A stretch of 8,938 bases of DNA, taken from Paludibacteraceae bacterium. Its GTDB lineage: Bacteria; Bacteroidota; Bacteroidia; Bacteroidales; Paludibacteraceae. Positions 1 to 6,074 of the stretch are shown in pieces (the first letter of the stretch is position 1; each line of letters opens with the position of its first letter). Made by a program: the position numbers and the translations under genes. The notes beneath the pieces are model-generated. The model saw nothing but the letters and a program-made list of their open reading frames with translations. It was not told the origin of the DNA and searched no databases. The DNA is taken from positions 1 to 8,938 of the forward strand of contig JAGPGR010000060.1 in the NCBI GenBank assembly GCA_018055865.1. Reading direction: 5' to 3'.

Positions 1-81
1 GTGCTGGGCTTTAATTTGGACTATCGGGAAATTCAATACCAAAAATAATGCTACGAACAATAGTTTGGATACATGTTTCAT
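1..81 (-). CDS. Secreted protein, N-terminal signal peptide only (truncated by window edge)
   Basis: The first 27 codons of a leftward gene are present, starting at the ATG complementary to 79-81; the rest lies outside the window. The translation begins MKHVSKLLFVALFLVL and continues to ...IVQIKAQH. This is a classic Sec signal peptide: two lysines, a hydrophobic core at about residues 7-17, and a probable signal peptidase I site after IKA (residue 25), giving a mature protein that starts QH. A Bacteroidota-type -7 box lies 25 bp upstream, so the gene probably has its own promoter although rmuC reads towards it on the same strand. No mature sequence is visible, so the function is unknown; export to the periplasm or beyond is the only supported inference. 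Confidence 0.72.
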   Translation of the reverse strand, partial: MKHVSKLLFVALFLVLNFPIVQIKAQH

Positions 82-106
82 ATTTTTCTCTTTCACTATG
101 AACGTG

Positions 107-114
107 CAAAGGTA
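107..114 (-). promoter_or_regulatory. Promoter -7 box for the left-edge secreted gene
   Basis: On the minus strand this reads TACCTTTG, a perfect match to the Bacteroidota -7 consensus TAnnTTTG, 25 bp upstream of the ATG. No good TTTG lies at the expected 19-20 bp spacing (the nearest is 24 bp away, in the end of rmuC), so only the -7 element is claimed. Confidence 0.55.
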
Positions 115-137
115 CGAATAATATATGTTTATAAAGC

Positions 138-1487
138 TCAAAAAAACTCAAAATCAGTTGGCAGCGACTTCTGGCTGTCAAATCCGCCCAATTCCTGAAT
201 CCGTTCGGCGGTGCGGATCATGTTTCCTTTACCGTCCTTCATTTTTTTCAGGGCTTCGCTGTAAGCACCCGATGCCCGGTCCAGACTGATTTTTATTCTG
301 TCCATATCTTCGGCAAAGGCCAGAAATTTGTCATACAGTGCTTTGCTTAGTCGTGCTATTTCCTGAGCATTTTTGGTTTGATTTTCCTGTCTCCAGATTG
401 ATGAAATGGTTCGCAGTGTTGCCAAAAGCGTTGTAGGACTTACTATCACCACTTTTCGTTCCCAGGCGTAAGTGTATAGTTCGTTATCGTACTGCAAAGC
501 AACTGAAAACGAAGCTTCGATGGGCAAAAACAGGAGCACAAAATCCGGTGTATATACGTTCACGGCTTGCTGGTAATTCTTATCGCTCAACTCTTTGATG
601 TGTGAACGCAGGGACACGATGTGTTTTTTCAGCTGAAAGCTCTGTTCCTCCGGGTTTTCAGACGAGATGTATTGTTCGTAGGCATTCAACGACACTTTTG
701 AGTCGATGATAATGTGCTTCTCGTCGGGTAAATGAACGATTACATCCGGTCGTTGCCGGTGGTCTTCGTGGCTTGTCACATCTACCTGGAGGTCATATTC
801 CTGCCCTTTGGTAAGCCCCGAACGCTCAAGCACTCTCTCCAGAATTACTTCACCCCAGTTTCCCTGCTTTTTCATATCGCCTTTGAGGGCTTTTGTCAGG
901 TTATTGGCTTCGTTGCTCACCCGTGCATTCAGCTCGGTAAGCCTTACTATTTCCTCTTTAAGACTTATTTTATCTCTCAGTTCTTTATCGTATGTATCTT
1001 CTACTTTTTTCTCGAAAAGTGAAATTTTTTCTTTAAGCGGGTCCAGTATCAGGTTCAGGTTTTTATGACTGGATTCCGAAAAATCATCGGCTCTTTCTTT
1101 CATAATTTTGGAGGCGATATTTTCAAATTCGACTGTCAGTCGCTTTTGCAGCTCTTCAATGTCCTGCTTTTGAGTCTGCAGTTTTTCCATCAGATTGGCA
1201 TTGGCTATCTGCAGTCCGGCAAGTTCCATGCTGCGTTCGTCCGACAACTGAGAGAGCTGAGCGAATTCGTGATACATTCTGTCCAGTTCGGCAGCTTTTA
1301 GTCGTAGGGTTTCGTTGGCCACCAGGTGTTTATTCTCGGCCATGCTCCATTCTCTCTGCCATCGAAGCTGGTCAGCGGCAGCGTTTTCTTTCACATGGTT
1401 CAGTTTGGCCGAAAGCCAAAGCCAGGCCGCAAAAAAGCCCACAATAAGTGCTGCCGGTAGCATAAATAATAAGGTAGGAGTCTCCAT
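138..1487 (-). CDS. rmuC: RmuC family DNA recombination protein
   Basis: This 449-aa protein has the RmuC architecture. An N-terminal membrane anchor (about residues 6-27) is followed by a long charged coiled coil (about 30-200) and then the conserved RmuC domain. Seen in that domain are GNWGE (209-213), RPDV (246-249) and the strand ending in D262-S263-K264. D248, D262 and K264 fit the PD-(D/E)xK nuclease-like core proposed for the family. In E. coli, loss of rmuC raises the rate of inversion between short inverted repeats; the biochemical activity is not firmly settled. The length is normal for the family. The gene starts 7 bp after the stop of a small ribbon-helix-helix-like gene on the same strand and has no promoter of its own in the gap, so the two are probably co-transcribed. 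Family assignment is secure; catalysis is inferred. Confidence 0.95.
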   Translation of the reverse strand: METPTLLFMLPAALIVGFFAAWLWLSAKLNHVKENAAADQLRWQREWSMAENKHLVANETLRLKAAELDRMYHEFAQLSQLSDERSMELAGLQIANANLMEKLQTQKQDIEELQKRLTVEFENIASKIMKERADDFSESSHKNLNLILDPLKEKISLFEKKVEDTYDKELRDKISLKEEIVRLTELNARVSNEANNLTKALKGDMKKQGNWGEVILERVLERSGLTKGQEYDLQVDVTSHEDHRQRPDVIVHLPDEKHIIIDSKVSLNAYEQYISSENPEEQSFQLKKHIVSLRSHIKELSDKNYQQAVNVYTPDFVLLFLPIEASFSVALQYDNELYTYAWERKVVIVSPTTLLATLRTISSIWRQENQTKNAQEIARLSKALYDKFLAFAEDMDRIKISLDRASGAYSEALKKMKDGKGNMIRTAERIQELGGFDSQKSLPTDFEFF

Positions 1488-1494
1488 TGGCAGG

Positions 1495-1722
1495 CTATCC
1501 GTTATTCAACGAATCAAAAAGGGTAGGCTGATCCTTCTCCATACGCCGGATAACTTCCAGCATCAGCGTTTCGCGGATAAATTTTGATTTATTCTTTACG
1601 TTGTACCTGGTTAAATAACGCTTCAGTGCCTTGTTTTCCAAATCGTTGAGCGTAAAAATATGGCGGTGATTTCTCAATGAAACACGCTTCTGAGCAGGCT
1701 TCGATTGTTTCTTTTTTGACAT
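1495..1722 (-). CDS. Small basic ribbon-helix-helix-like protein upstream of rmuC
   Basis: This 75-aa protein starts MSKKKQ. I chose the ATG at 1722 over an in-frame ATG at 1752 because the longer form would begin only a few bases beyond the -7 box at 1741-1748, within it on the transcript, and would add ten hydrophobic residues. The N-terminus is very basic (lysines and arginines through about residue 20). It is followed by a short strand-like stretch HIFTLND (21-27), a helix (28-40) and a second helix starting KSKFIRETLM (45-54). This order resembles the beta-alpha-alpha ribbon-helix-helix fold of dimeric DNA-binding proteins, although I do not recognise a named family. It lies 7 bp upstream of rmuC and is probably translationally coupled to it. 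It could be a regulator, a nucleoid-associated protein or an RmuC partner; none of these is shown by the sequence. Confidence 0.75.
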   Translation of the reverse strand: MSKKKQSKPAQKRVSLRNHRHIFTLNDLENKALKRYLTRYNVKNKSKFIRETLMLEVIRRMEKDQPTLFDSLNNG

Positions 1723-1740
1723 AATGAAAATTTGATAGCA

Positions 1741-1748
1741 CAAAAATA
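1741..1748 (-). promoter_or_regulatory. Promoter -7 box for the RHH-rmuC operon
   Basis: The minus strand reads TATTTTTG, matching TAnnTTTG, 18 bp upstream of the chosen ATG at 1722. This puts transcription start about 12 bases before the codon. No -33 TTTG is found at the usual distance. It faces the yraN promoter, with which it shares the divergent intergenic region. Confidence 0.45.
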
Positions 1749-1768
1749 ACATTATATCCCTGAATAAT

Positions 1769-1799
1769 CTTGCTTTTTTTCAAAAAAAGTCTATTTTTG
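1769..1799 (+). promoter_or_regulatory. Bacteroidota-type promoter for yraN
   Basis: CTTG (1769-1772) and TATTTTTG (1792-1799) are separated by 19 bp. This fits the TTTG-N19/20-TAnnTTTG promoter with one mismatch in the -33 box. The predicted transcript starts near 1805, leaving a leader of about 16 bases before the ATG at 1821. Confidence 0.6.
1773..1789. repeat. 17-bp perfect palindrome inside the yraN promoter spacer
   Basis: CTTTTTTT and AAAAAAAG are 8-bp inverted arms around one central C. Together they fill almost the whole spacer between the yraN -33 and -7 boxes. Because it is a T-tract/A-tract pair, low complexity makes chance plausible; it might also be bent DNA or an operator. Confidence 0.6.
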
Positions 1800-1820
1800 C
1801 AATAACTGAAAATTATTCAA

Positions 1821-2186
1821 ATGGCACAACACAACGAATTGGGAAACGAAGGCGAACTTCGCGCACAGGCATATCTGCGCGAAAACGGTTATAAAATAAA
1901 ACAGGTTAACTGGTTTGCCGGTAAATACGAGCTTGACATAGTAGCCGAAAAAGCCGGCTGGCTGGTGATAGTGGAAGTCAAAACCCGTTCAACAGACACT
2001 TTTGAGCATCCGCAGGAAGCTATTACTCCCCGAAAAATCAAAAACATCGTGAATGCAGCTCATGAGTACATCATGCAATACAACTGGCAGGGTGAAACCC
2101 GTTTTGATGTGATCTCAGTTATGCCTAAAGGACAAAATTTTCGAATTGAACACATTGAAGATGCCTTTTTGCCACCCGTTGAATGA
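1821..2186 (+). CDS. yraN: YraN family (UPF0102) putative endonuclease-fold protein
   Basis: This 121-aa protein has the usual YraN length and motif order. The N-terminal helix carries GNEGE (8-12) and AQAYL (15-19). It is followed by ENGYKI (21-26), the strand ELDIVA (37-42) and VEVKTRS (51-57). D39 together with E52-x-K54 forms the PD-(D/E)xK nuclease-like core seen in this family, which resembles Holliday-junction resolvases in fold. The cellular function of YraN is not established. No signal peptide or membrane segment is present, so it is cytosolic. The gene follows its own promoter and lies 127 bp before pyrE. It is divergent from rmuC, which also has a PD-(D/E)xK-like core; this shared fold may be coincidence. 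Family assignment is confident, nuclease activity is inferred. Confidence 0.92.
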   Translation: MAQHNELGNEGELRAQAYLRENGYKIKQVNWFAGKYELDIVAEKAGWLVIVEVKTRSTDTFEHPQEAITPRKIKNIVNAAHEYIMQYNWQGETRFDVISVMPKGQNFRIEHIEDAFLPPVE

Positions 2187-2247
2187 ATTTACCATTAAAT
2201 TATCTATTAAAATTATCCTTTTTACCAAGTTTGTTGAATACTTTGAG

Positions 2248-2255
2248 TAATTTTG
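2248..2255 (+). promoter_or_regulatory. Promoter -7 box for pyrE
   Basis: TAATTTTG matches TAnnTTTG exactly. No TTTG is found 19-21 bp upstream, so the -33 element is weak or absent. Predicted transcription start near 2261 gives a leader of about 53 bases before pyrE, and a palindrome falls inside that leader. Confidence 0.5.
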
Positions 2256-2264
2256 CAGCTAAAT

Positions 2265-2281
2265 GAGAAATCGGATTTCTC
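2265..2281 (+). promoter_or_regulatory. Perfect 17-bp inverted repeat in the pyrE leader (candidate operator or attenuator hairpin)
   Basis: GAGAAATC and GATTTCTC are perfect 8-bp inverted arms around a single central G at 2273. As RNA it would fold as a 7-bp stem with a 3-base CGG loop. A pyrimidine-rich stretch (about 2284-2297) containing a run of T follows. It sits just after the predicted pyrE transcription start. The left arm AGAAAT could alternatively pair with a second ATTTCT at 2284-2289. It may be a DNA operator, an attenuator for pyrE, or a weak terminator for read-through from yraN; the sequence does not decide. Confidence 0.5.
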
Positions 2282-2313
2282 TAATTTCTTCTTTTTTATA
2301 AATACACGTTATT

Positions 2314-2952
2314 ATGAAAGCCATCGAAAAAAATGTAGCAGAAAGATTATTGAAAATAAAAGCTGTAAAACTTCAACCCAATAATCCTTTTGTGTGGGCA
2401 TCCGGCTGGAAATCACCCATTTATTGCGACAACCGGAAAACTTTATCTTATCCCACCATACGTACTTATATCAAAAATGCACTGGTTCGAACCATCCTGG
2501 ATCTGTATCCTAATGCAGAAGTCATAGCCGGCGTAGCTACCGGTGCCATAGCGCAGGGTGCACTGGTGGCAGATGAGTTGGGTTTACCTTTCATTTATGT
2601 AAGGTCGAGTCCGAAAGATCACGGACTCGAAAATCTGATAGAAGGCGATTTGAGGCCCAAGCAGAAAGTGGTAGTCATAGAAGACCTTATTTCCACCGGC
2701 GGAAGTAGTCTGAAAGCCGTGGATGCTATTCGCAAAGACGGATCAGAAGTTTTGGGTATGGTAGCTATTTTTACTTATGGCTTCAGTACTGCCGAAGAGA
2801 AATTCAAGAATGCAAAAGTAAAACTCACAGCGCTAAGCAATTACGACGCTGTGCTCACCGAAGCCCTCGCTACCAATTACATCCTCGAAAATGACCTTGA
2901 AACCTTGCGCGAATGGCGAAAAAACCCGTCGGCCTGGAAAAAAGATCAATAA
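2314..2952 (+). CDS. pyrE: Orotate phosphoribosyltransferase
   Basis: This 212-aa cytosolic enzyme joins orotate to PRPP to give orotidine 5'-monophosphate, the fifth step of de novo pyrimidine synthesis. Seen in the sequence are the substrate-binding region FVWASGWKSPIYCDNR (26-41), VATGAIAQGA (74-83) and the catalytic loop with R97, K101 and H103 (RSSPKDHG). The PRPP-binding motif VVVIEDLISTGGSS (119-132) has the acidic pair E123-D124. The length matches the bacterial PyrE family. The ATG at 2314 is the first in frame and follows an A/T-rich leader without an obvious Shine-Dalgarno. The next gene starts 13 bp after the stop, indicating an operon with the SRPBCC gene and possibly argH. Regulation through the leader palindrome is plausible but unproven. 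Confidence 0.96.
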   Translation: MKAIEKNVAERLLKIKAVKLQPNNPFVWASGWKSPIYCDNRKTLSYPTIRTYIKNALVRTILDLYPNAEVIAGVATGAIAQGALVADELGLPFIYVRSSPKDHGLENLIEGDLRPKQKVVVIEDLISTGGSSLKAVDAIRKDGSEVLGMVAIFTYGFSTAEEKFKNAKVKLTALSNYDAVLTEALATNYILENDLETLREWRKNPSAWKKDQ

Positions 2953-2965
2953 AAACAGCTGAACT

Positions 2966-3412
2966 ATGACCACGTACGAAAGTGAAATCAAAACTATTTC
3001 TCAACCCCAGGAATTGGTTTTCAATCTGTTAAGCGACCTGACCAGTCTGGAAAAATTCAGAAATACAAGCATCGAAGGACAAGAAAAAGCAGGCGAGTAT
3101 TTCAGGGATATTGAATTCGACAAAGATTCGCTGAAATTTTCGTTGACCGGTTTCGGGCAAGTCAGTTTCCGGATTATTGAGCGTACACCGTTCAAAACCA
3201 TCAAGCTGGAAGCTGAAAATTCTCCCGTAGCTGCCAACGGCTGGATTCAGCTGGCAAGTGTTTCTGAAAATGTTTGTAAAATGAAGCTTACAATCAAAGC
3301 CGAATTGCCGATGATGATAAAAATGATGGTAGATGGAAAATTGAAAAAAGGGGTAGATGCGATTGCCGAAGGACTGACAAAGGCATTGATGGGCACCACC
3401 CCTAATCCCTGA
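2966..3412 (+). CDS. SRPBCC-fold (START/Bet v1-like) protein of unknown ligand
   Basis: This 148-aa soluble protein has no signal peptide. The N-terminal pattern YESEIKTISQPQELVFNLLSDLTSLEKF (split here as strand 4-11, helix 14-29) is typical of the SRPBCC superfamily, in which a helix-grip fold encloses a hydrophobic pocket. The middle alternates strand-like segments, including FSLTGFGQVSFRIIERTPF and TIKLEAENS. The end is a long helix (about 124-142, KLKKGVDAIAEGLTKALM) as expected for the fold. The ligand and role are unknown. It starts 13 bp after pyrE and should share its transcript; small SRPBCC proteins after pyrE are, to my knowledge, recurrent in Bacteroidota. No catalytic residues can be named. 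Confidence 0.82.
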   Translation: MTTYESEIKTISQPQELVFNLLSDLTSLEKFRNTSIEGQEKAGEYFRDIEFDKDSLKFSLTGFGQVSFRIIERTPFKTIKLEAENSPVAANGWIQLASVSENVCKMKLTIKAELPMMIKMMVDGKLKKGVDAIAEGLTKALMGTTPNP

Positions 3413-3519
3413 AAAATGGGAATTGAAAATCATTGACGGTGTTATTCTCAAAATACAAATTTTACCTGTTATTGAACACTTGTATAATTCATAATTAAAA
3501 TTTCGGGAGCCGGAAGAAC

Positions 3520-4857
3520 ATGAAAAAACTTTGGGAGAAATCAACCGAGGTAAACGAACGAATTGAAAAATTCACAGTCGGACATGACCGTGAACTGGAT
3601 GTGTATTTGGCTAAATATGACGTACTTGGCTCCATGGCACACATTCGTATGCTGGAGTCGGTCGGTCTGATTCAGCACCATGAACTCAATGTTTTAACAA
3701 CTGAATTGAGAAATATTTATCACTCAGCCGAAAAAGGTGAATTTACGATAGATGAGGGTGTTGAAGATGTTCACTCGCAGGTAGAACTCATGCTCACCCG
3801 AAAACTGGGCGATGTGGGCAAGAAAATTCACAGCGGACGCTCCCGAAACGATCAGGTATTGGTTGATTTGAAGCTTTTTACCCGCGCTGAAATCGAGAAA
3901 ACAGTGGAAGCTGTATCGGCTCTTTTCGGTGTACTGATAGATCAAAGCAATAAGTACTGCAATGTGCTGATGCCTGGTTATACTCATCTACAAATTGCCA
4001 TGCCTTCTTCTTTCGGACTTTGGTTCGGAGCGTATGCCGAAAGCCTGGCAGACGATCTGCAACTGCTGCTGGCAGCCTGGAAAATCACGAACCGCAATCC
4101 GCTTGGCTCGGCAGCCGGCTACGGCTCTTCATTTCCACTCAACCGGCAAATGACCACAGAACTTTTGGGTTTTGAAACCATGAATTACAATGTGGTGTAT
4201 GCCCAGATGGGACGTGGCAAGATGGAACGTGTGGTGGCTACAGCTTTGGCCGGAGTGGCTGCTACTGTTGCCAAACTGGCTTTTGATGCCTGCTTGTTTA
4301 CTTCTCAGAACTTCGGTTTCATCCGTCTGGCCGATCAGTTTACCACCGGTTCGAGCATTATGCCGCATAAAAAGAATCCGGATGTATTCGAACTGACACG
4401 AGCCAAATGCAATAAAATTCAGTCTGTTCCTCAGCAAATTACGCTTATTACCAATAATTTACCTTCGGGTTATTTCAGAGACCTGCAACTAATAAAAGAA
4501 GTGTTTATTCCGGCTTTCGAAGAATTGTGTGATTGCCTGGAAATGACCACTATGATGATGGATCGGATAGAGGTGAACCGCGAAATACTGAATGATCCGA
4601 AATACGACTATCTTTTCAGCGTAGAAGAAGTCAATCGCCTGGTATTAAGCGGCGTACCTTTCAGAGATGCCTATAAGCAAGTTGGTGCAAGCATTGATGC
4701 CGGCGCATTCAAACCCGACAAAAACATTCATCATACGCACGAAGGCAGCATTGGTAATCTCTGCAACGACAAAATCCGCATTTACAAAGACAGCATCGAA
4801 GAACAATTCAATTTCTTCACCGTGCAGGAAGCTATCCGGAATTTAGTGAATGGTTAA
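3520..4857 (+). CDS. argH: Argininosuccinate lyase
   Basis: This 445-aa enzyme of the fumarase/aspartase superfamily splits argininosuccinate into arginine and fumarate, the last step of arginine synthesis. Conserved blocks are visible in order: FTVGHDRELD near the N-terminus, HSGRSRNDQV (104-113), and GYTHLQIAMP with the active-site region histidine H156. The superfamily signature GSSIMPHKKNP (277-287) supplies the flexible catalytic-serine loop. The enzyme works as a homotetramer in the cytosol. The length is usual for Bacteroidota ArgH, slightly shorter than in enterobacteria. It follows the SRPBCC gene by 107 bp, where I find no convincing TAnnTTTG promoter, so read-through from pyrE is possible. 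It ends 16 bp from the convergent comF, with its stop inside a tandem repeat. Confidence 0.97.
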   Translation: MKKLWEKSTEVNERIEKFTVGHDRELDVYLAKYDVLGSMAHIRMLESVGLIQHHELNVLTTELRNIYHSAEKGEFTIDEGVEDVHSQVELMLTRKLGDVGKKIHSGRSRNDQVLVDLKLFTRAEIEKTVEAVSALFGVLIDQSNKYCNVLMPGYTHLQIAMPSSFGLWFGAYAESLADDLQLLLAAWKITNRNPLGSAAGYGSSFPLNRQMTTELLGFETMNYNVVYAQMGRGKMERVVATALAGVAATVAKLAFDACLFTSQNFGFIRLADQFTTGSSIMPHKKNPDVFELTRAKCNKIQSVPQQITLITNNLPSGYFRDLQLIKEVFIPAFEELCDCLEMTTMMMDRIEVNREILNDPKYDYLFSVEEVNRLVLSGVPFRDAYKQVGASIDAGAFKPDKNIHHTHEGSIGNLCNDKIRIYKDSIEEQFNFFTVQEAIRNLVNG

Positions 4858-4875
4858 TTGGTTGATTGGTTGATT
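4852..4875. repeat. Three 8-bp tandem repeats spanning the convergent argH and comF stop codons
   Basis: GGTTAATT, GGTTGATT and GGTTGATT follow each other directly, and a degenerate AGGTAGCC comes next. The argH TAA (4855-4857) lies in the first unit. The comF stop (complement of 4874-4876) begins in the third. No hairpin terminator is visible in the 16 bp between the two genes. Confidence 0.85.
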
Positions 4876-5566
4876 AGGTAGCCAATGCAAGGGTAAATAC
4901 GCTTATTTTTACATTTTCGGCTTGCTGCAATGCCCGAATACAGGCTTCAATGGTTGAGCCGGTGGTGAGCACATCATCCACTATCAGAATGTGTTTTCCT
5001 TCAAAGTCTGCCGGATTTTTCAATCCAAAAATTCCCTGTGTATTCTCAAACCGTTCATAAACCGATTTACGGGTTTGAGTCGTATTTTCGGCCGTTCGGT
5101 GCAAATTGCCTGTTATAAGGGGTTTCTCCAACACTTCGGCTAATCCGCAGCTTATCATTTCGCTCTGATTGTAGCCCCGTTTGGCTTGCTTTTTTTCGTG
5201 CAGCGGCACCGGTACTATCACGTCAACAGCCTTAAAATCATCAGAATCCATCAAATCTGCAGCTGCAAATCTGCCCATGGCTATCCCCACCTCTTTATTT
5301 CCCTTGTATTTCAATTCATGAATCAATTTCTGAAAATCAGACCCTTTCTGAAAAAAAAAGTAAGAAGTAGCCTTTTCAATCCGCACTTTTCCCCAAAATC
5401 TTTTCTCCACAGGATTGTCTTTTTGCAAATGAAAATTAGTTTTGGGAATATTGGAAAAACACTTCAAACACAGCTGGTCCTCACCGGTAACCAGATTTTC
5501 ACCGCAAATGAGACAGAGGTTTGGATAAAACAAATCAATCAGATAATGGAGAAAATTTAGTTTCAT
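4874..5566 (-). CDS. comF: ComF family phosphoribosyltransferase-like protein
   Basis: This 230-aa protein has the two-part ComF layout. An N-terminal zinc-finger-like region carries C18-x2-C21 and C33-x2-C36. The C-terminal type I phosphoribosyltransferase domain has VPVPLHEKKQAKRGYNQS in its middle and the PRPP loop ILIVDDVLTTGST (193-205) with the D197-D198 pair. In competent bacteria ComF acts with DNA uptake machinery on incoming single-stranded DNA; in many Bacteroidota its role is untested. The transferase substrate is unknown. There is no signal peptide. It lies 46 bp downstream of dgkA on the same strand, with no promoter motif seen between them, so both are probably transcribed from the dgkA promoter. 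Family membership is secure; a competence role is only inferred from the name-giving homologue. Confidence 0.92.
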   Translation of the reverse strand: MKLNFLHYLIDLFYPNLCLICGENLVTGEDQLCLKCFSNIPKTNFHLQKDNPVEKRFWGKVRIEKATSYFFFQKGSDFQKLIHELKYKGNKEVGIAMGRFAAADLMDSDDFKAVDVIVPVPLHEKKQAKRGYNQSEMISCGLAEVLEKPLITGNLHRTAENTTQTRKSVYERFENTQGIFGLKNPADFEGKHILIVDDVLTTGSTIEACIRALQQAENVKISVFTLALAT

Positions 5567-5612
5567 TTCATTTACAGGTTGAATGTGATGGAAAATGCTC
5601 CCGGAGTGATTT

Positions 5613-5972
5613 TTAAAAGACTAATTGAATCAACTTGGGCAGAAAAATAATTATACCGACAACAACAGAAATAATAGCAGCCAGAAAAACAGCTCCTGCC
5701 GCCACATCTTTTGTTTTTCCGGCGAGCGGATCCCTGCCCGGCGAAACTTTATCCACCAGTGTTTCAAATGCCGTATTGAACATTTCGGCACTGAAAACCA
5801 ATCCGATACAAATTACTACAGCAATCCATTCGGTAGCTGAAATACTGAAAATAAATCCGAAAATAATGACGAGTAATGCAACTGCAACATGGATTTTCAT
5901 GTTTGGTTCTGATGCGAATACATCTTTGATACCCTGCCAGGCATATCCAAAACTTCTAAATAATCGTTTCAT
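5613..5972 (-). CDS. dgkA: Diacylglycerol/undecaprenol kinase family membrane protein
   Basis: I start this gene at the ATG complementary to 5970-5972 (MKRLFRSFGYAWQG), giving 119 aa, the usual length. A longer in-frame start at 6053 would lie upstream of the strong promoter at 5997-6027 and is rejected. The family signature is E63-M-F-N66-T-A-F-E70-x3-D74, the metal and ATP site of the small DgkA kinases, followed by KDVAAGAV (88-95). Three membrane helices are apparent at about 28-45, 47-65 and 92-112. The enzyme phosphorylates diacylglycerol or, in the closely related Gram-positive type, undecaprenol, recycling envelope lipid by-products at the inner membrane. The substrate cannot be chosen from sequence alone. 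It heads a likely two-gene unit with comF and is divergent from the thermonuclease gene. Confidence 0.9.
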   Translation of the reverse strand: MKRLFRSFGYAWQGIKDVFASEPNMKIHVAVALLVIIFGFIFSISATEWIAVVICIGLVFSAEMFNTAFETLVDKVSPGRDPLAGKTKDVAAGAVFLAAIISVVVGIIIFLPKLIQLVF

Positions 5973-5996
5973 GGATGAAATTTGAATAATTACCTG

Positions 5997-6027
5997 CAAA
6001 TGTAAATAATTCCGGGCAAGTATCAAA
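5997..6027 (-). promoter_or_regulatory. Strong Bacteroidota-type promoter for dgkA-comF
   Basis: On the minus strand TTTG (complement of 6024-6027) is followed after exactly 19 bp by TACATTTG (complement of 5997-6004), a full match to the consensus. Transcription should start near 5991, about 19 bases before the dgkA ATG. The -33 box is part of the palindrome at 6024-6042. Confidence 0.75.
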
Positions 6028-6042
6028 TTCAAAATGAATTTG
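6024..6042. promoter_or_regulatory. 19-bp palindrome between the divergent dgkA and nuclease promoters (candidate operator)
   Basis: CAAATTCA and TGAATTTG are perfect 8-bp inverted arms around AAA. The left arm contains the dgkA -33 box and the right arm directly abuts the -7 box of the nuclease gene. A dimeric regulator bound here could affect both promoters. The A/T-rich composition leaves chance possible. Confidence 0.5.
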
Positions 6043-6050
6043 TAATTTTG
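6043..6050 (+). promoter_or_regulatory. Promoter -7 box for the thermonuclease gene
   Basis: TAATTTTG matches TAnnTTTG, 24 bp before the ATG at 6075. The expected -33 position does not carry TTTG, so this promoter may be weak or need an activator. Confidence 0.5.
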
Positions 6051-6074
6051 CATTCATTATTTACAAAAAAAATT

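Noticed and set aside
808..1587. Several plus-strand frames of 78-90 codons across rmuC
   Set aside because: They are antisense to a clear rmuC, with no promoter or start context and with composition typical of complementary-strand shadows.
1723..1752. Upstream ATG for the RHH-like gene
   Set aside because: This start lies upstream of the probable transcription start and would overlap the -7 box at 1741-1748.
3480..3500. A/T-rich sequence before argH resembling an ARG box
   Set aside because: It does not match the ArgR operator arms well enough. The ATAATT repetition is low-complexity and no ArgR gene is nearby.
3029..3544. 171-codon minus-strand frame opposite the SRPBCC gene
   Set aside because: It is antisense to a well-supported gene and overlaps the argH start. 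Its Cys/Phe/His-rich, low-hydrophobic-order translation has no recognisable domain.
5973..6053. Longer reading frame for dgkA starting at 6053
   Set aside because: The extra 27 codons lie over and upstream of a consensus promoter (5997-6027), and the 119-aa form starting MKRLFRSF has the normal family length.
6048..6074. TTG start nine codons upstream of the thermonuclease ATG
   Set aside because: It overlaps the -7 box, and the ATG at 6075 already gives a complete lipoprotein signal peptide.
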